A stretch of 64,000 nucleotides of DNA from Bicyclus anynana (GCF_947172395.1 NC_069094.1:8980292-9044291), one strand, 5' to 3'; counted from the first letter of the stretch, positions 30,583 to 42,527 are shown. Notes: generated by a model not told the origin, from the letters alone. Made by a program: numbers and translations.

Positions 30583-31235
30583 ATTAAAATTTTTATTTTT
30601 TAATTTTTAGTGTTAGCACACCTACTGAGTGTGAACTGACTGTCCTCCGTCTTCATCACCAGACCCCCTATGCAGTCACAATCCATATGGGTGGAAAATT
30701 CTCATCAATATAAAATTTATCAAGTCCAAACACAAGGTAGCTACTGTGAACCGTCGAGGAGTTCTCTTCACTGTCCTTCGTCTTCATCATCAGACCCTTA
30801 ATACAGTCACAACCCATCTAGGTGGAAAGTTCTCATCAACACAAATAAATGAAGCCCAAACAAAAGGTACCTGCTGTAAATCGTTGACGAGTGCCATCGT
30901 CTGTGTTTCGGCTCCATCATCTGACCAACTCCAGACCTTCATAAAATTGTAGTGGTTTAAAATACCTTATGGAAACACTAACAAACGCACTAGCCGTTTC
31001 TACGATTTTCGAAAGTTCCCTCGATTTCTCCAGGATGCCATCATCAGATCCTGACATGAAAAAAATGGGACCACCCTGGAATCAAACCCTTCAAAACAAA
31101 AAAAGAATTTTCAAAATCGGTCCACAAATGACGGAATTATCGCTGGACATACATAAAAAAAAAAAAAAAAAAACATACATACAGCCGAACGTAGAACCTC
31201 CTCCTTTTTGGAAGTCGGTTAAAAAGTCAAAGCAA
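30282..31235 (+). mobile_element. composite inverted-repeat element with tandem interior
   Basis: It starts with a perfect 107-bp inverted repeat (30282-30388 and 30476-30582). A tandem of units of about 130 bp follows at 30638-30900 (TGTCCTTCGTCTTCATCA, AGGTGGAAAGTTCTCATCAA). It ends with CCTCCTCCTTTTTGGAAGTC, the inverse of the ACCGACTTCC start. A run of 18 A lies near 31156-31173. Degraded relatives lie at 3050-3420, 2270-2340 and 12558-12615. Confidence 0.65.
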
Positions 31236-31639
31236 AAGTGAACAAGCATCTTCTAGGTAAGCGCGCTCCAACTTAGACCGCATTAATGCTTACCATCAGG
31301 CTTAATTGTAGACAAGCGCTGGCCTATATTGCATAAAAAAAATAAAATTATTCATTTATTTTGTTTATAACAAGAGACTTTAATTTTTGTTCGTATACTC
31401 GTATGTAGTTTATAAGTCTGAAAGTCGTAATAAGTCTGCTTACCTTTAGCTATAAGCTACTTATCAGCCCTTCCCGGTTGTGTACTCAAGGTCATTGTTG
31501 ATAGCATGACTGAACAGCTGCAGAATTGTATATGAAGAGACTACTGATAGTGTTGTATTGGTTGTGTATATATTTATGTACTCGCAAATGGACCGAGAGC
31601 TCATGGCAGATAGGTAAAGGGTACAACTGTTTTTACTTT

Positions 31640-31820
31640 TAATTAGAGGACGCCCACGTTTTCATCCGAGTGAAATTCAGTTTTTCACAAATCCTGCACC
31701 ATGAATTTTGCCGTGATAAAACACAATCTCCGTGTTGATCTATATCATCCTCTCTTTCAGTGAAAAATTCATTAAAATCGGTTCATCCCTTTCAGAGATT
31801 CAAATAAAAAATCAAACTCA
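31640..31820 (-). repeat. repeat H copy
   Basis: GAGGACGCCCACGTTTTCAT followed by TCACAAATCCTGCACCATGA is the reverse of the family blocks. Confidence 0.5.
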
Positions 31821-31850
31821 AAATCATAGCCCAAAGGATGGCGATACTGC

Positions 31851-32033
31851 ATCGAAAAGCGCAGTGTCGGTCGATTCACCACACAGGTGGACTTACGACA
31901 TCAAGCGGGTTGCAGGAAACTGCTGGATACTCGCCTGTAGGTATATTATACTCAACCCTTAGAGGGATACTAGAGGTACATTTTTTACTTCTCCAAGACC
32001 ACGTTTTTGAGCCGAGACAGTGATGATGATGAT
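31851..32033 (+). mobile_element. RTE-type LINE 3' end fragment, degraded
   Basis: The segment begins AAAGCGCAGTGTCGGTCGAT, reads through ACATCAAGCGGGTTGCAGG and ends in (GATGAT)n near 32028. The middle is diverged. Confidence 0.5.
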
Positions 32034-32077
32034 ACAAGAGACCTATGAGTATGTCTAGCAGACATACTCGTAAACCG

Positions 32078-32270
32078 ACCAGCCCCCCTGGCCAAGTGGC
32101 AAGTCGATTCTCTTTCTACGATCGCTAACGATTCGAAAACTAGAAAAATGTATGGGAATGACAGATCTTGATCACGTGACCTGTCGATAGCAAATGTCAT
32201 TTCCATACATCGTTCTAGTTTTCAAATCGTTAGCGATCGTAGAAAGAGAATGCCACTTGGCTAGGGGCAT
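32078..32270. mobile_element. MITE-C, near-palindromic
   Basis: Second full copy of the element at 28438 with the same arms and core. The right arm lacks the CGACGTG block. Confidence 0.75.
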
Positions 32271-33087
32271 GTTCATTGTCGGATAGCGATACAATGTCCT
32301 TATTCTAAGAGGAGACTCGTGCTCAGTAGTGAAAAGATGTAAGATTAGTGTTGTAATGGGCTGTAGAAGTCATTAGTTTCGTATTATGCTATCGCATAAA
32401 ACCGGAACCTCGGAGAACCATCACATTGGTACGCCAATAATTTGAACATTGCATTTGTCACGCCTTTCATTCCCGGTTTGTCGCGGCCACTCGTCTAGTG
32501 CCGGTTTTAAAAGATGACTAGATTAGAAATGTACAAATATTGATTCCAATAATAGCTGTAAGGCAAATGTTTCAATGTCCGGGCCCGGTGTAAAGCTCCG
32601 AGCACCCACACCCACTCGATAGCCGATCCGCAGATAACGTCCCACAATAAACTGAATGTGACGGCACTAGTTCACAACATGTGAAAGCTGGAGACAGGTG
32701 CAAATTTAAGGCGTATCGGAGAAATTTTGCAACATAATGAATGGGTCATTTATTAAAAAATATTTACACTTTACGGATCACCGAAGCGGAAACTATTTGA
32801 ATGGTGTTTAGCTACCGGCGATTTATTTAAAAAACGGTAACAAGTTCAAGAGCACGTTTATAAATAAACTGGGTCTCTTGGAATGAATGGCAGCATGAGA
32901 GCAATAACTAATTGGCGAGTGCAGCAATTATGTAATGTTCCATAAACGGTCTAGTCTGACCACTGACGACAATGTTAAAGTGCATGCAGATAGTACTATC
33001 TGCTAGATTTTAATAAAGGCATCTACAAATTAAGGCACAGCAGACAAATCAGTGAAATAAGCATACTTTCAAGACTACTTTATGACT

Positions 33088-33590
33088 GCCTCCGCGCGTA
33101 GGCGCGGTGGATTTACAAAACGGAGGTCCTGGGTTTGAGTCCCGGCTGGGCAGATTGAGATTTTCTTAATTTGTCCAGGTCTAGCTGGTGGGAGGCTTCG
33201 ACCGTGGCTAGTTACCATCCTACCGGCAAAGACGTACCGCCAAGCGATTTAGCGTTCGGGTACGATGCAGTGTAGAAACCGAAAGGTGTGTGGATTTTCA
33301 TCCTCCTCCTAAAACTTAGCCCGCTTCCATCTTAGACTACATCATCACTTACCATCAGATGAGATTGTAGTCAAGGGTGACAGAAGGGCTGGCTCATTTT
33401 TTGCGCAAAGGATCAGCCTGGCTGTCCAGCGCGGAAATGCAGCCAGTATTCTTGCCACCATTCCACGTGGGCATGATTTGTATAGTTATTAGGATAAGTT
33501 AGCTTAAGTTCCTTATTGTATTCTTTCTCAATAAAAAAAAAAAAAAAAAGTCAAGGGTTAACTTGTAAAGAATAAAAAATAAAAAAACTC
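33088..33590 (+). mobile_element. S2 SINE split by a LINE insertion
   Basis: The tRNA-like head (GCCTCCGCGCG, GGTTTGAGTCCC) and body run to 33368. The 170-bp LINE fragment intervenes, and the SINE tail GGGTTAACTTGTAAAG resumes at about 33556. Confidence 0.8.
33379..33548 (+). mobile_element. truncated LINE 3' end with poly(A), nested in a SINE
   Basis: The insert carries the LAVQRGNAAS-type C-terminal coding remnant of a LINE, an AATAAA and an A-run. It is flanked by a perfect 10-bp duplication AGTCAAGGGT (33369-33378 and 33549-33558). It interrupts the 3' end of the S2 SINE, whose remaining tail continues after 33558. Confidence 0.75.
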
Positions 33591-34214
33591 ACTTAATTTA
33601 TTTTGACTTATTTTACTAGTCTTGAACTCGTCCGAGGTAATTCAAAAAATTGCTCACGCAACGCAAAGCCTTATAAATTAATTTATAATTATAAGTATAT
33701 ATTTGAAGATAGCTATAATAAAGTAGAGCCAATGTATAAAATAATACAGACAATACCAACAGGTTAGATAGGCAATTAATATTTTAGATTCGATTTATTT
33801 GTTATAAGATTACAGAAGAGCGGTATCCTTTTTTGTTAGAAATAAGATTACAGAACCGTTGGTGGTGTCCTTTTTTTGTTCAAACGAGATTATCTCAAAA
33901 GCAGTGGAGCTGACAAATCGTTGTTTGTGAAGGCTCCTTTAATAGGATACAGGTGTATCAACCGATAAGATGTAAGTAACTAATAAATCCAATTCCCCGA
34001 TCGCGTTAGTGGCGCCGGCGTTCCGCTTTTTCTTGTGTCGAGCCGTGAAATGGCGCTCAGGAAGAGAAAACTAATCTAGTTTCTTATTTCTAGGCAGCTC
34101 TTCACATCGATAGACGTAATAATGGTTGAATTTAAAACGCTTAGCACCATAAAAATGGATAAGTTATACTAATTATCGATACAATGTTAGTTCTAACAGT
34201 ATTTTTGTTATGCG

Positions 34215-34385
34215 CTTATAAGTAGCTAGCCGTCACCCCGCTATTTCACCCACGTATCTCCCGTTCCCATGAGAAAACGGAGATAAAATATACCATACGA
34301 CACTCACAAAAAAACGTGGATTTTTAGCGGTAGAAAGTACAGTAAATCCAGAGATTAGCCCTTTTAAAATATTATTAGTATAGTC
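34215..34385 (-). repeat. repeat G copy
   Basis: CACCCACGTATCTCCCGTTC and AGTAAATCCAGAGATTAGCC are the reverse complement of the family blocks. Confidence 0.5.
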
Positions 34386-34894
34386 ATAGATAACATACAT
34401 ATTTGACAAAGTTACAAAATACCATAATTGATTATATTTACACTCAACAAACATTCCCCATGTAGAATAATACAAATTGATTAAATCGGTAAAAAAAGTA
34501 TCAGATCTAGTCAAGTATCACTAATTTAAACCACAGAGGTTAAAAGTCTTATGACCTTTTCTAGTATTCGCGAATTTAGTGTCAATTACACTAATGCAAT
34601 GAATCACAATTTGATTGGTCAGTGAAAGCATTTAGCATGCAATCAGACAAGGTTCATCAAAAATTGTATGGATTTATCACGACTCAACAATTTATCGGCA
34701 ATCAGAGATAAAGATATAGCGATACAGCCGATGTTGAATATCTTTATTCATCTGTGAAGACTGTTGCAGATATAGTCAAGACAATTTCAAAATATAGTTT
34801 GTTTGTCAAACAGGTTCACTTTAACAAATCTCGTAACGTAATGCAAAATGTTTAACTTTAAATAGATAATATAGTAATGTCTTATTATATAATA

Positions 34895-35160
34895 CTAAAG
34901 TGTTTTTCAGACAGCATGGGTGCTGTGACATTTGTCTTATGACGTTCATAAAACGTACTATTATCGTGAAGCACGGAAAACTTTAAAGAGTGAAACGAAC
35001 TGTCACCGTAACCAAGCCATCTGAAAAACACTTATAAAGCTAGAATTTGTAAAGTATTTGGAACAACTAATTTTGCATCGCGGAAAACTTTCAAGAGAAA
35101 ATGAAATTTGAAATGAACTGTCACCGTAACCATGCTATCTGAAAATCACTTATAAAGCTA
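34895..35160. mobile_element. MITE-F with tandemly duplicated right end
   Basis: AAGTGTTTTTCAGACAGCAT at the left is inversely matched by ATGCTATCTGAAAATCACTT-type sequence at the right. A unit of about 120 bp (GAACTGTCACCGTAACCA, CACTTATAAAGCTAG) occurs twice, at about 34975-35090 and 35091-35210. Confidence 0.55.
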
Positions 35161-36654
35161 GTATTTGTAAAGTATTTAGAAGAAATAATTTTGCCATAAA
35201 ACAGTCATCAAGGTTATTATATCAAAGATTGATTTCAATAATAATAATTATGAGGTATTGGCGCGAATAAATCATCGCCAATAACGTTAAATAAAACTGC
35301 ATTAATAAAAACATTAGGACTTGAATAATTGTTACACTATAGGTACAGTAAAATAAACAACAAAACATCAGAACGAGTGCTGGAATGCAAATATTGCGTA
35401 GGCGACATGCAATTAACTCAGGTAAACTTTTTAAAATGTATACTGATCTCCAGGTAAACCCTATGTTAAATAATATAAAGATTGTACGGCACGTACGTAA
35501 CGTAAATATCAGTATGTGTTCCTGGCCTAATGAAACGTTCTCACAATGTCACAAGGAGTGGCAGTCGAGATGTGATGCGTGCAGTGACAGCAGTATGACA
35601 TGTAGATACATCGCAATGTTCGGAGCGCGATCACGATGGATCTGATATTACCGTCTATCAGTCACTTTCATCTCTCACTTAGATCAACGATTACCAGTGT
35701 CGTCTAATTGCGCGTGTATGTCTCGTTCAGGATAGAAGCTCGTTAGGAGACAGCAAGAAATTTAAATCTTAATACCTCGCGACACCTTATGACTAAATTA
35801 AGAAACTGCTCGTATATAGCTTGAGGTGTTTTGTGATATATCCATGTCACGTTTAATGAATATAACGTATTCGATATGACCAACACCTACAACGAATTGC
35901 ACTTGATAGGAATAGACAACTTTACATGATAATATTTTAAGATAAACACATCAACCGCACACTTACTTTCTCGTCCAGTTACTTCTTAGTTTAAAATAAA
36001 TTGCTGCTTTGTTTTGACTAAAATAACTATTACAGATTTAAAACAAGTATCTTCTATATTCTATCTTTGATAGAAGTAGATAACCTACGACGTAACCTAA
36101 GTAAAAGCAAATATTTAGCAACGATCGAAGGATTATAGAAAAAACCTGAAAAGGATACTAATTACGTCTCCAAAATTAGATTTTTTGACAATGTTTTTGA
36201 TATAACGGATGAGAAATATGATGAAATGAGTAACAGTGATACTGTACTGATTATGACAAGGTTTCAGGAGAGTTTGTTGTATGTTTCCTTTCCAATTTAA
36301 GGGTTGATTAACTGTTTAATAAAAAGGACATCCAAGTTATTGTTTACATTTCAGAGACCAGACATTATGATAATATAATATTCTTTTCAACGAGAATAAA
36401 GAAATATAACATGATGAATAATAATTATAATGTTAAATAATAAAATCAACATATAGGATATAACATTCTTGAAGGGCACACTGTTGAAGCAACATTCTAT
36501 ATCATCGTGTGGTCAATTGCTTGAATCCGATAGCCATGTTAACCGCAGCCTGCCCTTGCGCCTACCTTGTCCGTAACTTGCAACTTGTGCTCAGTTATGC
36601 AAACTGTTAAGTCGCAGCTATGTATAAATACGTAATTGATTCTCATATTTCACT

Positions 36655-36890
36655 CATGCTGTAACTGCAACTTTTAATACCAGAAAAACGATGAGATACA
36701 AAGAAATTGACATATTGTACGAGAAAGAATACAATAAGAAACTTAAGCCGATTTTTCTTAATAGCTCTATACAAATTATACCCACGCGGAATGGTAGCAA
36801 GAATACTGGCAGTATTTCCGCGTTGGACAGCCATGCTGACACTTTGCGCAAAAAATGAGCCAGCCCTTCTGTCACCTATTGAGGATTATT
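36655..36890 (-). mobile_element. LINE 3' end fragment (QRGN type)
   Basis: The minus strand repeats the sequence of the 33379 insert (GGCTGTCCAACGCGG, ACCATTCCGCGTGGG), diverged. It starts near the same 5' position as that copy. Confidence 0.6.
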
Positions 36891-36904
36891 CACAGTGAAT
36901 AATT

Positions 36905-36998
36905 CGGAAAAAAAATCGCCACCGATTCTCGTGGGCATGATTTTGTATAGCTATTAGGATGAGTTAAGCTTAATGTATTATTACTCAATAAAAATACA
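36905..36998 (+). mobile_element. short LINE 3' tail fragment (QRGN type)
   Basis: CGTGGGCATGATTTTGTATAG and the following tail match the last part of the 33379 insert. It lies head-to-head with the minus-strand copy at 36655-36890. Confidence 0.5.
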
Positions 36999-37995
36999 TT
37001 ATTTTTAAAGTAGCAGATCCGAATATAAGTAAGCCTCGAAAGTATTGAATGGTAGTATTTATGCGCAGCATAAGTGCTTTTTGTTCTGTGATTTTTATGC
37101 ATAAAGCAATCAGCCGAATACAAACACAGAGCTTTGATAAGCTATGACGAATAAATTATTACATTAAAATTATATAAAATGAGATAATTAATTACGTTAA
37201 ACTTAAACATAAGCAGTGTAATATTACAGAATATTTGCCAATTAAAATATTACATGTATTACTCACATAAAGAGGATTAATAAGATTAGAAAGGTGTTGA
37301 CGAAAGGCGTTCAATTTTTTATACTTAGAAATTACGTCGAAATAATCATGAGACGTTTAGAAAATATGTTTCTTTTAATTAGACATTTCTCTGAATTTAC
37401 TGACAGCGGGCAAGTATGTTGAAAGCAGATGTCGAAATTATCTCGTAAATCGCCAGTTTCATAACATAATATTCAAATTTCCTAATCCTGGTTCAATTGT
37501 ATAACTGCAAACCGGTGAGCCAAACTGTATCGAGTTAAACACTAATGGAGCTTAATGTAGATAATCAGAGATCACCTGTCTAATCTCTGACGAATGAGAA
37601 GTTGTGCGACAGACTCATCGGTGAAAGTTAAATATATTACCGACTTACAGAATCTGGAAACGATCGCAGCTTAGCAATGGTCACGCGTGATTTTCGATTA
37701 ATTAGTTATCGTGTTCAATTAGAAATGCAGGATTTGATAATATTTATGAACGATAATAATAATGTAATACGCCTACTTTTTTATATTTGAAGCATGCTAA
37801 ACTGGTTTCGAGTTGTTTCATGGAAATGTAAATGTTTATATTTTGCTTTAGTCGGTATTTACAAGTATGTTTTCGTAGTTATGAAATTCGACTACAGATG
37901 CGTTTTATAATATTAAATCAAAATCAATAAATAAGTTATAATAATTACAATTTTGGCATATTATCGACTTAATTGTAATGACCTACTTTAGGATC

Positions 37996-38303
37996 TGAAG
38001 AGCTGTGATAGCCCAGTGGATATAACCTCTGCCTCCGATTCCGGAGGGTGTGGGTTCGAATCCGGTCCGGGGCATGCACCTCCAACTTTTCAGTTGTGTG
38101 CATTTTAAGTAATTAAATATCACGTGTCTCAATCGGTGAAGGAAAACATCGTGAGGAAACCTGCATACCAGAGAATTATCTTAATTCTTTGCGTGTGTGA
38201 AGTCTGCCAATCCGCATTGGGCCAGCGTGGTGGACTATTGGCCTAACCCCTCTCATTCTGAGAGGAGACTCGAGCTCAGCAGTGAGCCGAATATGGGTTG
38301 ATG
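37996..38303 (+). mobile_element. S1 SINE with target-site duplication
   Basis: Nearly consensus copy. ACTTTAGGATC flanks both ends (37985-37995 and 38304-38314), an 11-bp target-site duplication. Confidence 0.9.
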
Positions 38304-38420
38304 ACTTTAGGATCATCAAGGATCAAGGATCTCTTTATAGGAAAGTGGAATTAATTGGAATTCACAATTATTTTTTAAATAAATTATTGTATGTTACAGA
38401 CACCTTCTATATACTATATA

Positions 38421-38630
38421 TATGACATCGTAAAATTGTATATATACCGTTAGATTATAATCTATCTCGCGTGATTGTGAATCTGTTGAAAGATTGTAAT
38501 GCAAATACTCCAACGAATCGGAACTTGAGTGGCTCAGAAACCAATGGTTAGGTTAGGTTAATTTTTTTTTGTTACAATCATGAGAGATAGATTATAATCT
38601 AACGGTATTTACAATTTTACGGTGACATAA
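38421..38630. mobile_element. MITE-D with roughly 55-bp inverted ends
   Basis: CGTAAAATTGTATATATACC and GTTAGATTATAATCTATCTC on the left are matched inversely on the right. The interior holds GGTTAGGTTAGGTTAA near 38545. Confidence 0.72.
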
Positions 38631-38989
38631 TATATTCCGTTATATACTTCTGTATTAGGTACTTACTTATTAAGAAGAAATCTTTTTATAGACTTGCCTT
38701 TACAAAAAAAAAAAATAAAAAAAGGTGTGTCATAAAAGTTTTAATGACTTTCTGAAAGTAAGTAAATTAATGACTAAGATTCATGGAAGTAATTGACTCT
38801 GCACACTGGGTAAAAAGAGCTATACCAATTATAAATTACAAATTATATAACATTTATTTTAAAAGAGCATCTGCTGTGTTTTTCGTCGGCTTTACTCGAC
38901 AGAATCTGCTTACAGAACCGGTGGTAGAGTCACTACCAACTGACAGGCTTTACTTGTCAAAAGTATATGCATAAAAGCGTATCTATATA

Positions 38990-39300
38990 CAATAAAAGCG
39001 AAAGGTAACTACATAAATCTCGAAAACCGCTTGACGTACAAAGACGAAATTTGGCAGAGAGGTAGTTTATAGTTACAGTTCGTTTCATGTAGGATGGTGC
39101 GGGTTCTTGAAAGACTCTTGAAAGTTTGCCGCGATTAAAGATTATAGTGCGTATTATGAACCTCATACAGGCGAATGTCACCGATGTCACCCATGCTATC
39201 GAAAAACATTTCAGTAGATGTCCGCTAAGAACGGATTTTGCTAGAGTGTCAGATTGAGAAAGTCTAAGGGCAGACAAAATCACAGGCGTCTGCTAGTTTT
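38990..39300 (-). repeat. degraded repeat related to family H
   Basis: The minus strand begins AACTAGCAGACGCCTGTGAT and ends near CTTGACGTACAAAGACG. The 108-codon minus-strand frame here has no protein-like character beyond the repeat. Confidence 0.4.
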
Positions 39301-39607
39301 ACTTTTAATATAAATGATTCTGGTTTAATATTAAACGTTTTGTTTTGTTGTGTCATATCTAGCGATTGTTATTCAGTTCTACATCTGTATATTTAAACGC
39401 ATGTGTCCATCATTTAAAGCTAGTCCGAAGATAACGCTAAATGGCTAATTTGTATTTGTAAACCACATGTTGCGTAAAACATGTCACGTTTGTTACGCTT
39501 ACGAGCGAACTACGAGTACAGGACTGACCGGTAGCACAATGATTGAGCTTATGATATATTTTTATGGAGTCGTTACATACTGACAGTTTGTTATAAATTA
39601 TATAGAC

Positions 39608-40226
39608 AGAGAGCCCGCGAACCCCAGACCTTCGTCATTTTATAAAAGCTGGAAGTTTGTCAGCTCATGCTCCTACCATAAATAAGTACCTACGGTAGCC
39701 TATTATGGAGTTTAGACATAATTTCTCATCATGGGGATATCATTTCTCTTAATCATCATTATCAACCCATATTCAGCTCACTGCTGAGCTCGAGTCTCCT
39801 CACAGAATGAGAGGGGTTAGGCCAATAGCCTACCACGCTGGCCTAATGCGAATTGGCAGACTTCACACACGTAGAGAATTAAGAAAATTCCCTGGTATGC
39901 AGGTTTCCTCACGATGTTTCTCATTCGCTTGAAACACGTGATATTTAATTTCTTAAAATGCACACAACACCGGTTTCGAACCCACACCCTCCGTAATCGG
40001 AGGCAGAGGTCATATCCACTCGACTATCACGGCTCTCATTTCTCTTAACATGTCGATAAAAATATATAAATAAATTATACTTTATACTTAAATGGTTGAG
40101 GGTATCTGCTATCTCCCAAAGCCACCACGGTCCAAACTCTATAGTTGGTTACGGTACTCATCTATAGTAAGTTTGTCAGCTCATGCTCCTATACCATGAC
40201 GAAGGTCTGGAGTTTACGGGCTCTTA
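39608..40226. mobile_element. MITE-E interrupted by an S1 SINE
   Basis: GAGCCCGCGAACCCCAGACC at 39611 is matched inversely by GGTCTGGAGTTTACGGGCTC ending at 40223, and further inner sequence is also inverted. The SINE at 39753-40035 lies inside. Confidence 0.68.
39753..40035 (-). mobile_element. S1 SINE inserted into a MITE
   Basis: Minus-strand copy flanked by a perfect 13-bp TCATTTCTCTTAA (39740-39752 and 40036-40048). Sequence of one inverted-repeat element lies on both sides. Confidence 0.9.
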
Positions 40227-40644
40227 GTCTACTACTACACTAACAGTGCGTTGACCGTACATTTATTTGAATTTTATTTATGATATTTTTATTTGACGTA
40301 ATCCATACTATATTACAAATGCGACAGTAAATCTGTCTATGATTTTTTTACGGTTTTACCGCAATACTGATTTTGATAAATATGACCTTCGAAAATAACA
40401 TTGTTGAAAAAAAGTAGCTGTGAAAAAGTGGCTGAAATTCAAGGTACAAAATAAAAAATGATTGAACTATCAGATAAATATTAAACAACGTGTTTCAAGA
40501 ATGTCTTGAAACTTCACCCCTAAAGGGTTGAAAATTTGTATAAAAACATAGAACGGTAATTTTATAAATTATATTAAAATAAAATAGTAAATTGAATCAT
40601 GGAGTCGCAGTGCCAAAAAATTCACCGCGGCTAGTTACCTCGAT

Positions 40645-40800
40645 TGGTGATAGATAGAGTGGCTCATTTTTGCGCAAAGGATCAGCTTGGCTGTCCAGCG
40701 CGGAAATACAGCCAGTATTTGTGCTACCATTCCACGTGGGCATGATTTGTATAGTTAAGATGAGTTTTAGTTCCCTATTTTATTATTTATCAATAAAAAA
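40645..40800 (+). mobile_element. LINE 3' end fragment (QRGN type)
   Basis: This is a third copy of the sequence at 33379-33548, ending in AATAAAAAA. It again begins at nearly the same 5' point (GGCTCATTTTTGCGCAAAGG). Confidence 0.6.
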
Positions 40801-41105
40801 TGTATCTAAATATAAAAATAAAAGTACATTGAGATTCAGTTAAATATGAACACAATGATTGTGTTCTAAGAATTAAAAAAAATATATTCTTATAGGATTA
40901 AATATAGACATAATATGAACTACGAGAGGTCGTCAAGTATTACTAGAGGTTGTTTTCTATGTAAAATGTACCTAACCATAGAACATGAAAAATAAAGTTT
41001 GTTAAGTAAAAGAGTTCAACGCTAGCATCTGTGAACAGAACATTTTACAGTTGTTATTAAAATATTATATTCCATATACCCAATATACAAAAAAGGGCAC
41101 GCAAA

Positions 41106-41351
41106 ATGAAACTGTTCACTATTCCAACATGTAGGTTGGTGCAAACCCGCGAGTCACCTCTTGTTCGCGCGTTGGCATTGCTAAGCGGGGTATTAGAGTG
41201 GGACCCGGATTTAGATTTGTTTTTCTCCTCGCCTGCTGAATTTCACAGAACTTTCAGCAGATACGTTCAACAAGTAATTCAGGAATTATAGATAGTTTAT
41301 ATAAACACATTAGGTTAAACCTGTAATGTTTATATATATATGTGTATAAAA

Positions 41352-41382
<31 letters not shown>

Positions 41383-41385
41383 ATT
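41106..41385 (+). mobile_element. LINE 3' end with (AAAT)n tail
   Basis: 41106-41291 encodes 61 residues including SPLVRALALLSG and a DLDLFFSSPAEF stretch. This resembles the extreme C-terminus of ORF2 in jockey/CR1-like LINEs. The stop is followed by a short imperfect hairpin (about 41298-41335) and a pure (AAAT)n run at 41348-41384. That layout fits a 5'-truncated LINE insertion. The 5' boundary is not defined. Confidence 0.55.
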
Positions 41386-41495
41386 ATGTGATAAAAACAA
41401 GATTTCAGTTCAGTAATAATATATTTCCATTTTATGGGATGGGATGGGATTTAGAGCTTAGAACCTCCGAAAGCTCTACATCCGTCCGTTTGACG

Positions 41496-41660
41496 GCCTC
41501 CGTGACGCAGTGGCGTGCGTGGTGGATTTACAAGACGGAGGTCCTGGGTTCGATACCCGGCTGGGCTGATTGAGGTTTTTTTATTTGGTCCAGATCTGGC
41601 TGGTGGGAGGCCTCGGCCGTGGTGAACCACACTACCGGCAAGACGTACTGAAAATGACGG
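41496..41660 (+). mobile_element. S2 SINE, 3' truncated
   Basis: This copy has the best-preserved head: GCCTCCGTGACGCAGTGGCG, then CTGGGTTCGATACCC. It ends after ACCGGCAAGACGTACTG. Confidence 0.75.
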
Positions 41661-41724
41661 CTTCGAATTACCTACTAAACTCATTTAAAGGAGAGAAGGC
41701 ATTTGCTGTAAGTCATCAAATCCT

Positions 41725-42092
41725 ACTAATATTATAAATGCGAAAGTTTGTATGGATGTTTGTTACTCTTTAACGCCGTTACTACTGTAGCGATCTGGCT
41801 GAAATTTGGAATAGAAAAAGATTTTACTCTGGATTAACACATAGGCTACTTTTTATCCCGAAAAATCCATGGTTTCCCGAGATTTGCGAAAACTGATGAT
41901 TTTTATGATATGAATGTGTGTTACTCTTTCACGCCTCGACTACTGAACCGAATTAGCTGAAATTTGGTATTGTATATATATATAGCATGGATTAACACAG
42001 GCTACTTTTTATCCCGGAAAATCCATGATTCCCGAGGGATTTGTGAAATACTAAATTCTACTCGGACGAAGTCGTGGGCGTCCGCTAGTAGG
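41725..42092 (+). repeat. repeat H, two successive copies
   Basis: TGTTACTCTTTAACGCC recurs as TGTTACTCTTTCACGCC at 41929. GGATTAACACATAGGCTAC and GGATTAACACAGGCTAC also recur. The second copy ends GACGAAGTCGTGGGCGTCCG. Confidence 0.6.
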
Positions 42093-42527
42093 TAAAATGA
42101 AGATGATGTTTACGATGACGGGTAAGATTACTCAAAAAATTTGAAGTTAGAATCACCGATTCTCACGGGCCATTCATTATAAAGAGGAAGCAATAAATCC
42201 ATCGCAGGCATTGAAAAGTATGAAAAAGATAAACCGGATCTGCATTCGATAGTGATAAAATATGAACTCAAGTGCCAAACAATTTCACGTCGACACCGTT
42301 GTTGGACAGTGCGATTTCTTTTACAATTTCACTTCAGAGTATCGTGTATCAATGATATTATTTAAAAATTATGTACACTAATGTATATGCAACGTATATT
42401 AATTTTTAAACCTTCGAACCAGGCAATAAATAATTTGCAACTAATATTTTTGTGCGCTTCATGATAGACCGAGACACCTTCGATCTTTCATTGATAACGA
42501 AATAAGTCAACAATTAGAGTTTTTTTT

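Larger units (their letters stand above)
27770..33085. other. gene-free region downstream of the GTPase
   Basis: Outside the listed elements, 28820-29640 and 31240-31640 are unique AT-rich DNA. 32280-33085 includes a GC-richer piece (32575-32660, GTCCGGGCCCGGTG) that is not obviously repetitive. No exon can be supported. Confidence 0.45.
33600..41100. other. gene-free region
   Basis: 35210-36640 and 37000-37980 show no recognisable repeats or genes. An 86-codon frame at 35385-35645 has no family signature. A GC-rich palindrome-like piece at 34000-34060 (GTGGCGCCGGCG) is unexplained. Confidence 0.45.

Noticed and set aside
35385..35645. 86-codon ORF with several cysteines
   Set aside because: No signal peptide, domain or splice support; probably chance.
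37998..38080. S1 SINE heads read as tRNA genes
   Set aside because: The same head occurs in about ten copies followed by a fixed SINE body and tail; they are tRNA-derived, not functional tRNAs.
38545..38560. GGTTAGGTTAGGTTAA as interstitial telomere repeat
   Set aside because: Only three TTAGG-like units, and they lie inside a MITE. Too short to mean anything.
38957..39283. 108-codon minus-strand ORF
   Set aside because: It overlaps a degraded dispersed repeat, has no domain signature and no protein-like start context.
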